A stretch of DNA of 64,000 nt from Paraoerskovia marina DSM 21750 (GTDB lineage: Bacteria; Actinomycetota; Actinomycetes; Actinomycetales; Cellulomonadaceae): NCBI RefSeq assembly GCF_000701465.1, contig NZ_JNIY01000003.1, forward strand, positions 930,001 to 994,000, written 5' to 3'. The translations under genes and the position numbers were made by a program. How positions within the stretch are numbered: position 1 is the stretch's first letter; every line of letters begins with the position of its first letter. The notes under the pieces are model-generated. The model saw only the letters and a program-made list of their open reading frames with translations. It did not search any database and had not been told where the DNA came from. Shown here in pieces: positions 41,931 to 50,150 of this stretch.

Positions 41931-43624
41931 CGGCCGAGCTCCGTCCGCAGCACGTCCAGACCGACCGATCCGAGGCCGAGGGCCCGTGCGTGGAACCGCT
42001 TCAGGCTGAAGTCCTCGCCGCGGTCGGCCGCGGCGGCCCATGCCTCGTCCCGGGTGCGCTCCCAGAGGCGCTGCCCGATCTTGTACGACGGCGCCTGGCC
42101 GGGCCAGCCGAGGTAGCGGTCCAGCTCGAAGCGCAGGGACGCCTCGGGCAGTGCGACGTTCTCGCGCAGGAACGTCCAGGCCGTGTCGGCGTCCCAGCGG
42201 CCCGAGCCCCACCGACGCGGGACCTCGAGACCCAGATGCACCCCGAGGTCGACGACGACGCGCGCCGCCCGCAGCCGCTGCGCGTCGAGCATGCCGAGGC
42301 GGTCGCCCGGGTCGTCGAGGTGACCGAGGTCGGCCATCAGCCGCTCGGCGTACAGCGCCCAGCCCTCGCCGTGACCCGAGACCCAGCAGGCGAGGCGACG
42401 CCACGAGTTCAGCGACCCGCGGTCGTGGACGGCCTGGCCGCACTGGAGGTGGTGCCCCGGCACACCCTCGTGGTACACGGTCGTGCGCTCCATCCAGGTG
42501 CTGTGCTCCGTGACGTCCGGCGGCACCGACCACCACATCTGACCAGGCCGCGAGAAGTCGTCGCTCGGCGGGGTGTAGTAGATCCCGCCCGTTTGCGTCG
42601 GCGCGATGCGGCACTCGAGCGTGCGCACGGCCTCGGGGATGTCGAAGTGGACGCCGTCGAGGGCGTCGATCGCCGCGTCCGACGTCTCCTGCATCCACCG
42701 GCGCAGCGCCTCGGTGCCCACCAGACGTCGATCAGGATCGGCGTCGAGCAGCGCGACGGCGTCGGCGATGCTGGCCTGCGGACCTGCGACCTCGCGGGCC
42801 GTGGCCTCCTGCTCGGTGATCACCCGGTCGAGCTCGGCCACGCCCCACGCGTACGTCTCGTCCAGGTCGACGCGGGCGCCCAGGAACCACCGGGACCAGA
42901 GCGAGTAGCGCTCGCGGCCGACGGCGTCGGGCAGCGGTGACTGCGGGGCGAGCTCGGTCTCCAGGACCTCGGCGAGCTCGCCGTACGCCTCCGCCGCGGT
43001 CCGGGCCGCGTGGTCCAGGTTCCCGCGCAGCAGCTGGCACGCACCCGAGTCGTCGAGAACGCGCTCGGACCCGGCGACGAAGGAGCGGAAGAACGAGTCC
43101 GGGCCGGCCAGCTCGCGCGCCTGCCCGGCGGCGACCACCACCTGACGGTGCGCCGCGACGTCCCCGCGCGCCGCGGCCTCGCGCAGCGACCGGGCGTACC
43201 CGCCGAGGGCCTCGGGGACCGCCTCGAGACGTGAACGAACCGCCTCCCAGTCCTCGACGGAGGCGGTCGGCTGGAGGTCGAAGATGTCGCGGACCCGCTG
43301 GAGCGGCGACTCGATGTTGTTGAGCTCGCGCAGGTCCTCGCCGGCCTCGTGCAGCTCGAGCTCCAGGCCGAGGCGCTCCCGCATCGCCGCCAGGGTCACC
43401 CGGTCGGTGTCGTCCACGGGGGCCACCGCGTCGAGCTCGCGCAGGGTCGTGCGGGTCGCCTGCGCCCGCTGCGCCAGCCCGTCGGGCGAGAGGTCGGTGA
43501 GCCGGTCGTCGTGGCCCGGAAGGCCCATGGCGGTCGCGGCGATCGGGTCGAGCTCCGCGACGCGACGCACGTGGCGCTCGGCGATCGTGTCGACCGGTGT
43601 GGGTGTCCGTTCCTGATCCGTCAC
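41927..43624 (-). CDS. DUF885 putative zinc peptidase
   Basis: A 565-residue DUF885 protein. Near residue 385 it has YHEGVPGHHLQ, the HExxxHH-like zinc motif of this family, preceded by CRIAPTQTGGIYYTPPSDD. It has no signal peptide, so a cytoplasmic carboxypeptidase-like role is likely but unproven. Length is normal. It replaces sseA of the corresponding mycobacterial cluster. GTG start, with its own promoter. Confidence 0.87.
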   Translation of the reverse strand: MTDQERTPTPVDTIAERHVRRVAELDPIAATAMGLPGHDDRLTDLSPDGLAQRAQATRTTLRELDAVAPVDDTDRVTLAAMRERLGLELELHEAGEDLRELNNIESPLQRVRDIFDLQPTASVEDWEAVRSRLEAVPEALGGYARSLREAAARGDVAAHRQVVVAAGQARELAGPDSFFRSFVAGSERVLDDSGACQLLRGNLDHAARTAAEAYGELAEVLETELAPQSPLPDAVGRERYSLWSRWFLGARVDLDETYAWGVAELDRVITEQEATAREVAGPQASIADAVALLDADPDRRLVGTEALRRWMQETSDAAIDALDGVHFDIPEAVRTLECRIAPTQTGGIYYTPPSDDFSRPGQMWWSVPPDVTEHSTWMERTTVYHEGVPGHHLQCGQAVHDRGSLNSWRRLACWVSGHGEGWALYAERLMADLGHLDDPGDRLGMLDAQRLRAARVVVDLGVHLGLEVPRRWGSGRWDADTAWTFLRENVALPEASLRFELDRYLGWPGQAPSYKIGQRLWERTRDEAWAAAADRGEDFSLKRFHARALGLGSVGLDVLRTELGR

Positions 43625-43630
43625 CCCGTG

Positions 43631-43636
43631 AGGCTA
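43631..43636 (-). promoter_or_regulatory. -10 hexamer of the DUF885 gene
   Basis: The minus strand reads TAGCCT, 6 bases before the GTG at 43624. Confidence 0.6.
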
Positions 43637-43661
43637 CCCAGTCCGGGCGACCGGCGTCGCC

Positions 43662-43910
43662 CTACGAGCGGTAGCTCCAGCGCCACGCGTCGGCGTTGTG
43701 CCGTCCGGAGCGTCCGCCGAAGGAGCGTGCGCTCGCGCCCCCGCCGGTGCCGCGCAGGACTCGGACGTGGTTGGTCCACTCGGCGACGGGTGCGACGTCG
43801 TCGGGCTCCGTGCCTCCCGTGACCGCGGTGAGCCCGGCGACGAGCGCGGCGACCTCGATCTCGTCCGGCGCGCCGCGGACGACGCGCAGGTGGGGGAGCG
43901 GGTCCGTCAT
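43662..43910 (-). CDS. accE: acyl-CoA carboxylase epsilon subunit
   Basis: An 82-residue small subunit found only in actinobacterial acyl-CoA carboxylases, which strengthens the alpha-beta complex. LRVVRGAPDEIEVAALVAGLTAV is the recognisable N-terminal half. The C-terminus ends in Trp/Arg (WRWSYRS) as usual. The ATG overlaps the upstream stop (ATGA); the 18 extra in-frame codons upstream are not needed. Confidence 0.88.
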   Translation of the reverse strand: MTDPLPHLRVVRGAPDEIEVAALVAGLTAVTGGTEPDDVAPVAEWTNHVRVLRGTGGGASARSFGGRSGRHNADAWRWSYRS

Positions 43911-44422
43911 GAGGGGTCCTCCTCGTCGAAGAAGTCCGGTGCCTCGCCGCGGGAGACCGCCCACTCGCCCACGCGATAGCCCGCGTCGGTGAGCCGGTTC
44001 GCGAGGTCCGAGCCCGCAGCGTCGACGACCTCCATCACGCCGTCGAGCGAGCCTCCGGCGTTCTCGTGCGCGGTGCCGACGACGTAGCCGAGGTAGAAGA
44101 CGTCCGCGCTGAGCTCGTTCTCGTCTGGGTCACCCTCCTCGCCGTCGGGCTCCCACACGGCGGCGGTGAGATCGGGGTGCATGCCGAGCGTCTGGTGAAT
44201 CCGGTCGTACAGCGTCGCGTTGAGCGCGCCGACCCGCGTCTCGAGGGCCAGGACGCGTGGGTCGTCGTCCGACTCCGACGCGCCGAACTCGCCGCGGACC
44301 CCGGCGGCCGTCTCGATGTACGAGTGCAGGGTCGCGGCGAGCTCGTCGACGGCGTGGTGCAGCGGCGCCGGGTCGACGGCGTCCAGCGGTGCCGGCCCGT
44401 GGGGGCCGTCCTCGTGGGTCAT
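43907..44422 (-). CDS. unknown acidic protein inside the carboxylase operon
   Basis: A 171-residue soluble protein, strongly acidic (stretches GEFGASESDDDPR, EPDGEEGDPDENELSAD and the terminal DFFDEEDPS). I do not recognise a family. Helical segments LHHAVDELAATLHSY and FYLGYVVGTAHENAGGSLDG are visible, without signal peptide or membrane helix. GGGAGG 6 bases upstream fixes the start. It is inserted between accD and accE and overlaps accE by ATGA, so it is made together with the carboxylase. A regulatory or structural part in that enzyme is possible but unproven. Confidence 0.75.
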   Translation of the reverse strand: MTHEDGPHGPAPLDAVDPAPLHHAVDELAATLHSYIETAAGVRGEFGASESDDDPRVLALETRVGALNATLYDRIHQTLGMHPDLTAAVWEPDGEEGDPDENELSADVFYLGYVVGTAHENAGGSLDGVMEVVDAAGSDLANRLTDAGYRVGEWAVSRGEAPDFFDEEDPS

Positions 44423-44450
44423 CGATGCCTCCCGTGCTGGGTCGCGACGA

Positions 44451-46058
44451 TCATAGGGGGATGTTGCCGTGCTTCTTGGGCGGCAGGCTCGCACGCTTGG
44501 TGCGCAGCGCGCGCAGCGCCTTGACGACCCGCACCCGGGTCTCGGAGGGGCGGATCACGTCGTCGACGTAGCCCCGCTCGGCCGCGCCCCACGGGTTGAC
44601 GATCGCGTCCTCGTACTCGGCCGTCAGCCGCGCGCGCTCAGCCTCGACGTCTCCGCCCGCGTCCGCGACCGCCTTGAGCGTGCCGCGCTGGAGGATGTTG
44701 ACCGCGCCGGCCGCCCCCATCACCGCGATCTGCGCCGTCGGCCACGCCAGGTTGACGTCGGCCCCGAGCTGCTTCGAGCCCATCACGATGTACGCCCCGC
44801 CATAGGCCTTGCGGGTGATGACCGTGACCAGCGGGACCGTCGCCTCGGCGTACGCGTAGATGAGCTTCGCACCGCGACGGATGATGCCCTCGTGCTCCTG
44901 GCCGACGCCGGGCAGGAACCCGGGGACGTCGACGAACGTCAGGACGGGGATGTTGAACGCGTCGCACGTCCGGACGAACCGGGCCGCCTTCTCTGCGGCG
45001 TCGATGTCGAGCGTCCCGGCCATCGCCAACGGCTGGTTGGCGACGATCCCGACCGACTGGCCCTCGACGTGCCCGAACCCGACGAGCACGTTCTTGGCGA
45101 ACAGCGGCTGGACCTCGAGGAACTCGCCGTCGTCGAGCACGTGGTCGACCACGGTGCGCATGTCGTACGGCTGGTTGTCGGAGTCGGGAACCAGGGTGTC
45201 GAGCTCCAGGTCGAGGTCGTTGACCTCCAGGTCGACGTCCTCGGGCACGAACTGGGGCGGGTCGGAGAGGTTGTTCTGCGGCAGGTACCCGACCAGGTGA
45301 CGCACGTAGTCGATCGCGTCGTCCTCGTCCGCACCCATGTAGTGCGCGACGCCGGAACGCTCGTTGTGGGTCCGCGCGCCGCCGAGCTCCTCGAAGCCGA
45401 CGTCCTCACCGGTCACGGACCGGATGACGTCGGGTCCGGTGATGAACATGTTCGAGGTCTGGTCGGCCATCACGATGAAGTCGGTCAGGGCGGGGGAGTA
45501 CACGGCGCCGCCGGCGCTCGGGCCGAGGATCAGCGAGATCTGCGGGACCACGCCCGAGGCGGCGACGTTGCGCCGGAAGATCTCGGCGAACTGGGTGAGC
45601 GCGGCGACACCCTCCTGGATCCGGGCCCCGCCGCCGTCCGAGATCCCGATCAGCGGGACACCGGTGCGCAGCGCGAGGTCCTGGACCTTGGTGATCTTCT
45701 CGCCGTGCACCTCGCCCAGGCTGCCGCCGAAGACGGAGAAGTCCTGGGAGTAGATGCAGACCTGGCGGCCGTCGATGGTCCCGTGCCCGGTGACGACGCC
45801 GTCGCCGGGCAGGCGCCTGGCGTCCAAGCCGAAGTTGCGGGACCGGTGCGTCACGAAGGGGTCGAGCTCGACGAAGCTGCCCTCGTCGAGCAGCGCGGCG
45901 ACGCGCTCGCGAGCCGTCTGCTTGCCGCGCGGGTGCTGCTTCGACTGGGCGTTCTCCTCGGGTGCCGTCGTCGCGGCGGCGCGACGGCGGTCGAGGTCTG
46001 CCAGGGCGGCGGCAGTCCCGGCGAGTGCTTCGCCTGAGGCATCGGTGGCGTGGTTCAC
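44451..46058 (-). CDS. accD5: acyl-CoA carboxylase beta subunit (propionyl-CoA carboxylase type)
   Basis: A 535-residue carboxyltransferase with the two crotonase-like halves. [18 protein letters not shown] opens the first, [13 protein letters not shown] is its oxyanion site, and [19 protein letters not shown] and [17 protein letters not shown] are in the second. This is AccD5-like, acting on propionyl- and perhaps acetyl-CoA. The GTG start lies 7 bases after TACTCT with no ribosome binding site. It is the first gene of the operon accD-unknown-accE and divergent from birA. Confidence 0.95.
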   Translation of the reverse strand: MNHATDASGEALAGTAAALADLDRRRAAATTAPEENAQSKQHPRGKQTARERVAALLDEGSFVELDPFVTHRSRNFGLDARRLPGDGVVTGHGTIDGRQVCIYSQDFSVFGGSLGEVHGEKITKVQDLALRTGVPLIGISDGGGARIQEGVAALTQFAEIFRRNVAASGVVPQISLILGPSAGGAVYSPALTDFIVMADQTSNMFITGPDVIRSVTGEDVGFEELGGARTHNERSGVAHYMGADEDDAIDYVRHLVGYLPQNNLSDPPQFVPEDVDLEVNDLDLELDTLVPDSDNQPYDMRTVVDHVLDDGEFLEVQPLFAKNVLVGFGHVEGQSVGIVANQPLAMAGTLDIDAAEKAARFVRTCDAFNIPVLTFVDVPGFLPGVGQEHEGIIRRGAKLIYAYAEATVPLVTVITRKAYGGAYIVMGSKQLGADVNLAWPTAQIAVMGAAGAVNILQRGTLKAVADAGGDVEAERARLTAEYEDAIVNPWGAAERGYVDDVIRPSETRVRVVKALRALRTKRASLPPKKHGNIPL

Positions 46059-46065
46059 CTGATCG

Positions 46066-46071
46066 AGAGTA
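46066..46071 (-). promoter_or_regulatory. -10 hexamer of accD
   Basis: The minus strand reads TACTCT, 7 bases before the GTG at 46058. An inverted repeat begins at its upstream edge. Confidence 0.55.
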
Positions 46072-46091
46072 GTTGGTGGAACGCGCCAACT
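46071..46091. promoter_or_regulatory. inverted repeat in the accD-birA divergent region
   Basis: AGTTGG (46071-46076) and CCAACT (46086-46091) are perfect 6-base arms 9 bases apart, placed where the accD -35 would be. GTTGGTGG occurs again at 46126-46133 towards birA. It may be an operator sensing biotin or acyl-CoA. Confidence 0.4.
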
Positions 46092-46158
46092 CGATGGCGG
46101 GCGCACCAGCGTCGACCGGCTCCCCGTTGGTGGGTCTCCACAAACGAGGGCGGTAGAG

Positions 46159-46164
46159 CATGAT
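46159..46164 (+). promoter_or_regulatory. -10-like hexamer of birA
   Basis: CATGAT (one mismatch to TATGAT) lies 6 bases before the ATG at 46171. The GGAGGT between them is too close to the start for a normal ribosome binding site. Confidence 0.4.
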
Positions 46165-46170
46165 GGAGGT

Positions 46171-47031
46171 ATGGAGAAGCCCGACCGCCCGGCGCTCGCG
46201 CCGGACCTGCTGCACTCGCTCCTCGTGGGCCCCGGCCAACCCGTCCGCCGTCTGGAGGTCCTCGAGACCGTGGACTCCACGAGCGGGTGGCTGGCGCGCG
46301 AGGCGCTGGTAGATCCCTCGGCGTGGCCGCACCCGGCCCTGGTCGTGGCCGACCATCAGCAGGCGGGCCGCGGTCGGCAGGGGCGCGAGTGGGTCGTGCC
46401 CGAGCGGGCGGCGATCACCGCCTCGCTGCTTCTTCGCCCGCCGCTCGAGCGCGAGGCGCTCACATGGCTGCCGCTGCTCGCCGGGCTCTCGGTGGCGCGA
46501 GGGCTCCGGGCGACGGCCGGCGTGCACGCCGTCGTGAAGTGGCCCAACGACGTCCTGGTCCCGGTCGAGTCCGACGACGGCGCCGTCGTCCTCCGGAAGG
46601 TCGCGGGCCTGCTGGCGGACGTGCTGACCGACGGGTCCGTCGTCGTCGGCTTCGGCGTCAACGTCACGCAGTCGAGCGACGAGCTGCCCGTCGAGACGGC
46701 GACGTCGCTCCTGCTCGCCGGCGCGGCCACGACGGACCGGGCGATCGTGCTGACCGCCCTCATCGAGGGGTTCTCCGAGGTGCTCGGGCGCTGGGTGGCC
46801 GACGGGGGCGACGTCCAGGGCTCGGGGCTCGCGGCCGAGTGCGCCGAGCTGTGCGTGACGCTGGGTCGCCGAGTTCGCGTCGAGCTGCCCGACGGTACGG
46901 CCGTCGAGGGTGTCGCCGAGCGTCTTGGGGCGACCGGGTCCCTCGTCGTCTCGACCGTCGACGGGGAGCAGGAGTTCCACGCGGGCGACGTGCACCACCT
47001 GCGTGACAGTGAACGTGAGCACGGTCACTAG
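46171..47031 (+). CDS. birA: biotin-[acetyl-CoA-carboxylase] ligase
   Basis: A 286-residue group I biotin protein ligase: it lacks the DNA-binding domain of E. coli BirA, so it should not be the repressor itself. The biotinyl-AMP loop is [10 protein letters not shown], and KWPNDVLV and VVGFGVNV are the next core motifs. A C-terminal SH3-like cap ends with GDVHHLRD. It attaches biotin to AccA3. It is divergent from accD, and a cyclase gene follows after 9 bases. Confidence 0.93.
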   Translation: MEKPDRPALAPDLLHSLLVGPGQPVRRLEVLETVDSTSGWLAREALVDPSAWPHPALVVADHQQAGRGRQGREWVVPERAAITASLLLRPPLEREALTWLPLLAGLSVARGLRATAGVHAVVKWPNDVLVPVESDDGAVVLRKVAGLLADVLTDGSVVVGFGVNVTQSSDELPVETATSLLLAGAATTDRAIVLTALIEGFSEVLGRWVADGGDVQGSGLAAECAELCVTLGRRVRVELPDGTAVEGVAERLGATGSLVVSTVDGEQEFHAGDVHHLRDSEREHGH

Positions 47032-47034
47032 ACT
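47029..47034 (+). promoter_or_regulatory. -10 hexamer of the cyclase gene overlapping the birA stop
   Basis: TAGACT includes the birA stop codon and lies 6 bases before the GTG at 47041. Confidence 0.55.
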
Positions 47035-47040
47035 TGGCCC

Positions 47041-48096
47041 GTGCCGACCGACGACCTGACCCCACCCCCCAGCCCGACCAGCCCGGCCGAGCGGACCACC
47101 GCCGCCCGGCTCGACGAGGCCCTTCTCGGCGGAGCGCGCACGCTCTCGCTGGACGAGCTCGCCGAGGCGGCGGGCGCGACGCCCGAGGACGTCGAGGCGT
47201 ACTGGCGCTGGCTCGGCCTGCCGGTCACCGACCCTGCTGAGCAGAGCTACACCGACGAGGACGTCGTCGCGATCTCCGAGATGGCCGACCTCGTCCGCCG
47301 CGAGGACCTCGACGACCGGTCGCAGACGACCCTCGTCCGGTCGATGGGGCACACCACCGAGCGCCTCGCGCTCTGGCAGATGGAGGCGCTGATCGAGCAC
47401 ATGGCCAGGCGGTACGAGCTCGACGACACGACGGCGCGGCTGCTGGCCCTCGACCGGATCCCCGCCCTCGCGCCCGTGCTGGAGCGACAGTTGCTCCACG
47501 CGTGGCGCCGTCAGCTCGCGGCAGTGACGGGTCGCCTCGAGGTCGAGTTCTCCGGTGCCCGCGGCTCGCGGACCGAGGGGTCGGGTCAGCTGCCGCTCCC
47601 GCGCGCCGTGGGCTTTGCGGACATCGTGTCCTTCACCAAACGGACCGCGGGTCTCGGCTCGGCAGAGCTGGCCGAGTTCGTGCAGGTCTTCGAGACGCAG
47701 GCGAGGGACCGGATCACGTCGGCCGGCGGACGTGTGGTCAAGACGATCGGCGACGCGGTCCTCTTCATCGCCGACGACGTCGTCACCGGGGCGCACGTCG
47801 CGCTCGCGCTCGCCGAGGCGGGAGACGACAGCGCCGACGGCGAGGTCCCGCCCGTGCGCGTGTCGTTGACGTGGGGCCGGGTGCTGTCCCGGTTCGGCGA
47901 CGTGTTCGGTCCGACCGTGAACCTCGCCGCACGCCTCTCAGACCTGGCCGAGCCCGGTTCCGTCCTGCTCGACCGGCTGACCGCGTCGGAGCTTGCGGCC
48001 GATCCGGCCTTCGCGCTGACCGCGATCGAGCCGCAGGAGGTCCAGGGGATCGGCCAGGTGGAGCCCGTCCGCCTGCAACGCGCCTACCAGGGGTAG
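47041..48096 (+). CDS. class III adenylate/guanylate cyclase
   Basis: A 351-residue soluble cyclase. The N-terminal 160 residues are helical and resemble the autoinhibitory, pH-responsive module of M. tuberculosis Rv1264. The catalytic domain starts at GFADIVSFT (metal Asp), then KTIGDAVLF (substrate Lys and second metal Asp), and GDVFGPTVNLAARL (base-contacting Asp, then Asn and Arg for catalysis). The Lys/Asp pair points to ATP as the substrate. All catalytic residues are present, so activity is expected. It abuts the convergent SRAP gene with no gap. Confidence 0.92.
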   Translation: MPTDDLTPPPSPTSPAERTTAARLDEALLGGARTLSLDELAEAAGATPEDVEAYWRWLGLPVTDPAEQSYTDEDVVAISEMADLVRREDLDDRSQTTLVRSMGHTTERLALWQMEALIEHMARRYELDDTTARLLALDRIPALAPVLERQLLHAWRRQLAAVTGRLEVEFSGARGSRTEGSGQLPLPRAVGFADIVSFTKRTAGLGSAELAEFVQVFETQARDRITSAGGRVVKTIGDAVLFIADDVVTGAHVALALAEAGDDSADGEVPPVRVSLTWGRVLSRFGDVFGPTVNLAARLSDLAEPGSVLLDRLTASELAADPAFALTAIEPQEVQGIGQVEPVRLQRAYQG

Positions 48097-48807
48097 CTAG
48101 ACCTCGACCCGCTCGAGGAGACCGGGGTCGTTCTGGCCGACCGAGCCGACGCGCGCGGCGACGGGGTACGCCTCGAGCTCGACGCCCGGGGCTCTCAGGA
48201 GGTCCCGGACGTCGTCGCCCGGGACGGTCGGGTCGAGCCAGCGCGCGTAGTCCGCACGGGCCAGCGTCAGCGGGGTCCGGTCGTGGATCTCCGCGAGCGC
48301 CCCCTCGGCGGCCCGCGTGACGATCGTGGTGCTGACGAGCCATCGCGCCGGGTCGTCGTCCGCCTTCTCGGGGTCGCGCCAGAACTCGTAGAGCCCGGCC
48401 AGCGGCGTGATGCCGTCCCCGGGTGGTGTGATGCGGTACGGCTGCTTGCCCGACGTCGTCCGCCGCCACTCGTAGTACCCGTCGACGGGGACGATGCATC
48501 GCCGCGCGCCGAACGCGCGCCGGAACGACGGCTTCTCGGCGACGGTCTCGGCCCGGGCGTTGATCATGCGTGCGCCTGCCGAGGCGTCCTTCGACCACGG
48601 CGGGACGAGACCCCACCGCGCCACCCGGAGCGAGCGCACGACGTCGTCGGACGACCTCTCGTCGCGCTCGACGACGATCCGCACCGCCGTGGTCGGGGCG
48701 ACGTTCCACGAGGGCGGCAGCAGGCGTGCGTCGTCGGCCACGAGCGCGATCGCGAACTCGTCCGCGAGGTCTTCGGCGTCCCGGAACGCCGCGAATCGTC
48801 CACACAT
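48097..48807 (-). CDS. SRAP-domain (YedK/HMCES) abasic-site protein
   Basis: A 236-residue SRAP protein that covalently traps abasic sites in single-stranded DNA. After Met removal the catalytic Cys is residue 2 (MCGRF). WNVAPT, INARAET (Asn and Glu), the VDGYYEW block and the His in IHDRTPL complete the conserved set. The start is fixed by the need for Cys at position 2; 60 upstream in-frame codons are shadow. CACCCT, a weak -10, lies 6 bases upstream of the ATG. Confidence 0.94.
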   Translation of the reverse strand: MCGRFAAFRDAEDLADEFAIALVADDARLLPPSWNVAPTTAVRIVVERDERSSDDVVRSLRVARWGLVPPWSKDASAGARMINARAETVAEKPSFRRAFGARRCIVPVDGYYEWRRTTSGKQPYRITPPGDGITPLAGLYEFWRDPEKADDDPARWLVSTTIVTRAAEGALAEIHDRTPLTLARADYARWLDPTVPGDDVRDLLRAPGVELEAYPVAARVGSVGQNDPGLLERVEV

Positions 48808-48813
48808 GCGTCC

Positions 48814-48819
48814 AGGGTG
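48814..48819 (-). promoter_or_regulatory. -10-like hexamer of the SRAP gene
   Basis: The minus strand reads CACCCT, 6 bases before the start that places Cys at position 2, so the promoter and the catalytic N-terminus agree. Confidence 0.4.
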
Positions 48820-48888
48820 CCCCGTCTTTCGGCAGTACGCCGCCGGAGCATCGGTCGAATCGATACGACAACGGGTGCCGAACGGCCG

Positions 48889-48894
48889 TAGTAT
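48889..48894 (+). promoter_or_regulatory. -10 hexamer of the Bcr-type exporter gene
   Basis: TAGTAT lies 7 bases before the ATG at 48902; the divergent SRAP hexamer is 69 bp away. Confidence 0.6.
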
Positions 48895-48901
48895 CCGACC
48901 C

Positions 48902-50125
48902 ATGACCCCCGCTCGCTCCCGATCGACCGTCGCGTGGGTGCTCCTCCTCGGCGCGTTGGCGACCCTGCCCGCCTTCACGGTGGACACCTACCTGCCCTCG
49001 CTCCCCGACGTCGCCTCCGACCTGGACGCGTCGCCCGCCCTCGCACAGCTCACCATCTCCGGCATGCTGATCGGCGGCGCCGTCGGGCAGCTCGTGATCG
49101 GACCGCTCTCCGACCGGTACGGGAGGCGCCTGCCCGTGATCATCGGGCTCGCCCTGCACGTCGTGACCTCGCTGCTGTGCGCCGTCGTCGGCAGCATCGA
49201 GTGGTTGATCGTCCTGCGCGTGCTGCAAGGGTTCTTCAACGCCGCGGCCCAGATCGCCTCGATCGCGGTCATCCGCGACAAGTTCACGGGCTCGGACGCC
49301 GCGCGGATCCTGTCCCGCCTGATGCTCGTCATCGGCCTGGCGCCGCTGCTCGCCCCGACGCTGGGCGCGGCCATCGCCGGTGTCGCGGGCTGGCGCGCCG
49401 TCTTCGTCGTCCTCGCCGTGATGGGGCTCGTGCTCGGGCTCGTCGTCCTGCGGTGGATGCCCGAGACCCTGCCCGTCGAGCGGCGTCGCACCGGGGGGAT
49501 GCGGTCCGTCCTGGGCGGCTACGCCACCCTCGTCAAGGACCGGCACTTCGTGGCGCTCGCGGTCCTCCCCGGGCTCGGCATGGCGCTGCTCATGAGCTAC
49601 GTGGTCGGCTCGCCCTTCGTCCTGCAGGAGGGATACGGGCTCTCCGACGGGCAGTTCGCCGCGCTCTTCGCGATGAACGGCATCGGCCTCGTGGTCTCCG
49701 CGCAGGTCAACGCCTCGCTCGTCCGCCGGGTCGCGCCGATCCGGATCCTGCGCGTCGCGCTCGTGATGCAGGCGGGCTTCGCCGTCGTGCTGCTCGTCGT
49801 CGCGTCGACCGGGGCCGGTGGTCTCGTCGGGCTGCTCGCCGCGCTCTGGCTCACCCTCGCGATGCAGGGGCTGATCCCGGCCAACGCGTCCGCCCTCGCC
49901 CTCTCGCGCCACGGTGAGATGGCCGGGACCGCCGCAGCCGTGATCGGAGCGTTCCAGGCCGGTATCGCCGGCGTCGTCAGCCCTCTCGTCGGAGTCCTGG
50001 GCGGTGACGCGCAGGCGATGGCGACCGTCATGTTCGCGGCCGTCGCCCTCTCGATCGTGATCCTCGCCGTTGCCACCCCGGCGTTCCGACGCGGCGGCTG
50101 GCACGCGGGAGCGGTGGGCACCTGA
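48902..50125 (+). CDS. Bcr/CflA-family MFS drug exporter
   Basis: A 407-residue major facilitator with 12 helices. TVDTYLPSLPDVASDL in helix 1 is the Bcr/CflA-specific signature, and GPLSDRYGRRLPVI is MFS motif A between helices 2 and 3. ALSRHGEMAGTAAAVIGAFQ matches the conserved region of the second half. Substrates could include bicyclomycin-like drugs or chloramphenicol but cannot be read from sequence. No regulator gene is adjacent. The start is fixed by the -10 spacing. Confidence 0.9.
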   Translation: MTPARSRSTVAWVLLLGALATLPAFTVDTYLPSLPDVASDLDASPALAQLTISGMLIGGAVGQLVIGPLSDRYGRRLPVIIGLALHVVTSLLCAVVGSIEWLIVLRVLQGFFNAAAQIASIAVIRDKFTGSDAARILSRLMLVIGLAPLLAPTLGAAIAGVAGWRAVFVVLAVMGLVLGLVVLRWMPETLPVERRRTGGMRSVLGGYATLVKDRHFVALAVLPGLGMALLMSYVVGSPFVLQEGYGLSDGQFAALFAMNGIGLVVSAQVNASLVRRVAPIRILRVALVMQAGFAVVLLVVASTGAGGLVGLLAALWLTLAMQGLIPANASALALSRHGEMAGTAAAVIGAFQAGIAGVVSPLVGVLGGDAQAMATVMFAAVALSIVILAVATPAFRRGGWHAGAVGT

Positions 50126-50138
50126 TCCCGCGCTTGGG

Positions 50139-50144
50139 TACTGT
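50139..50144 (+). promoter_or_regulatory. -10 hexamer of the LCP gene
   Basis: TACTGT lies 6 bases before the GTG at 50151 and 14 bases after the exporter stop. Confidence 0.55.
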
Positions 50145-50150
50145 CACGGG

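Noticed and set aside
47783-50104. A 773-codon open frame on the minus strand
   Set aside because: It crosses the cyclase, SRAP and exporter genes, is rich in Arg, Asp and His and has no recognisable motifs. It is a high-GC antisense shadow.
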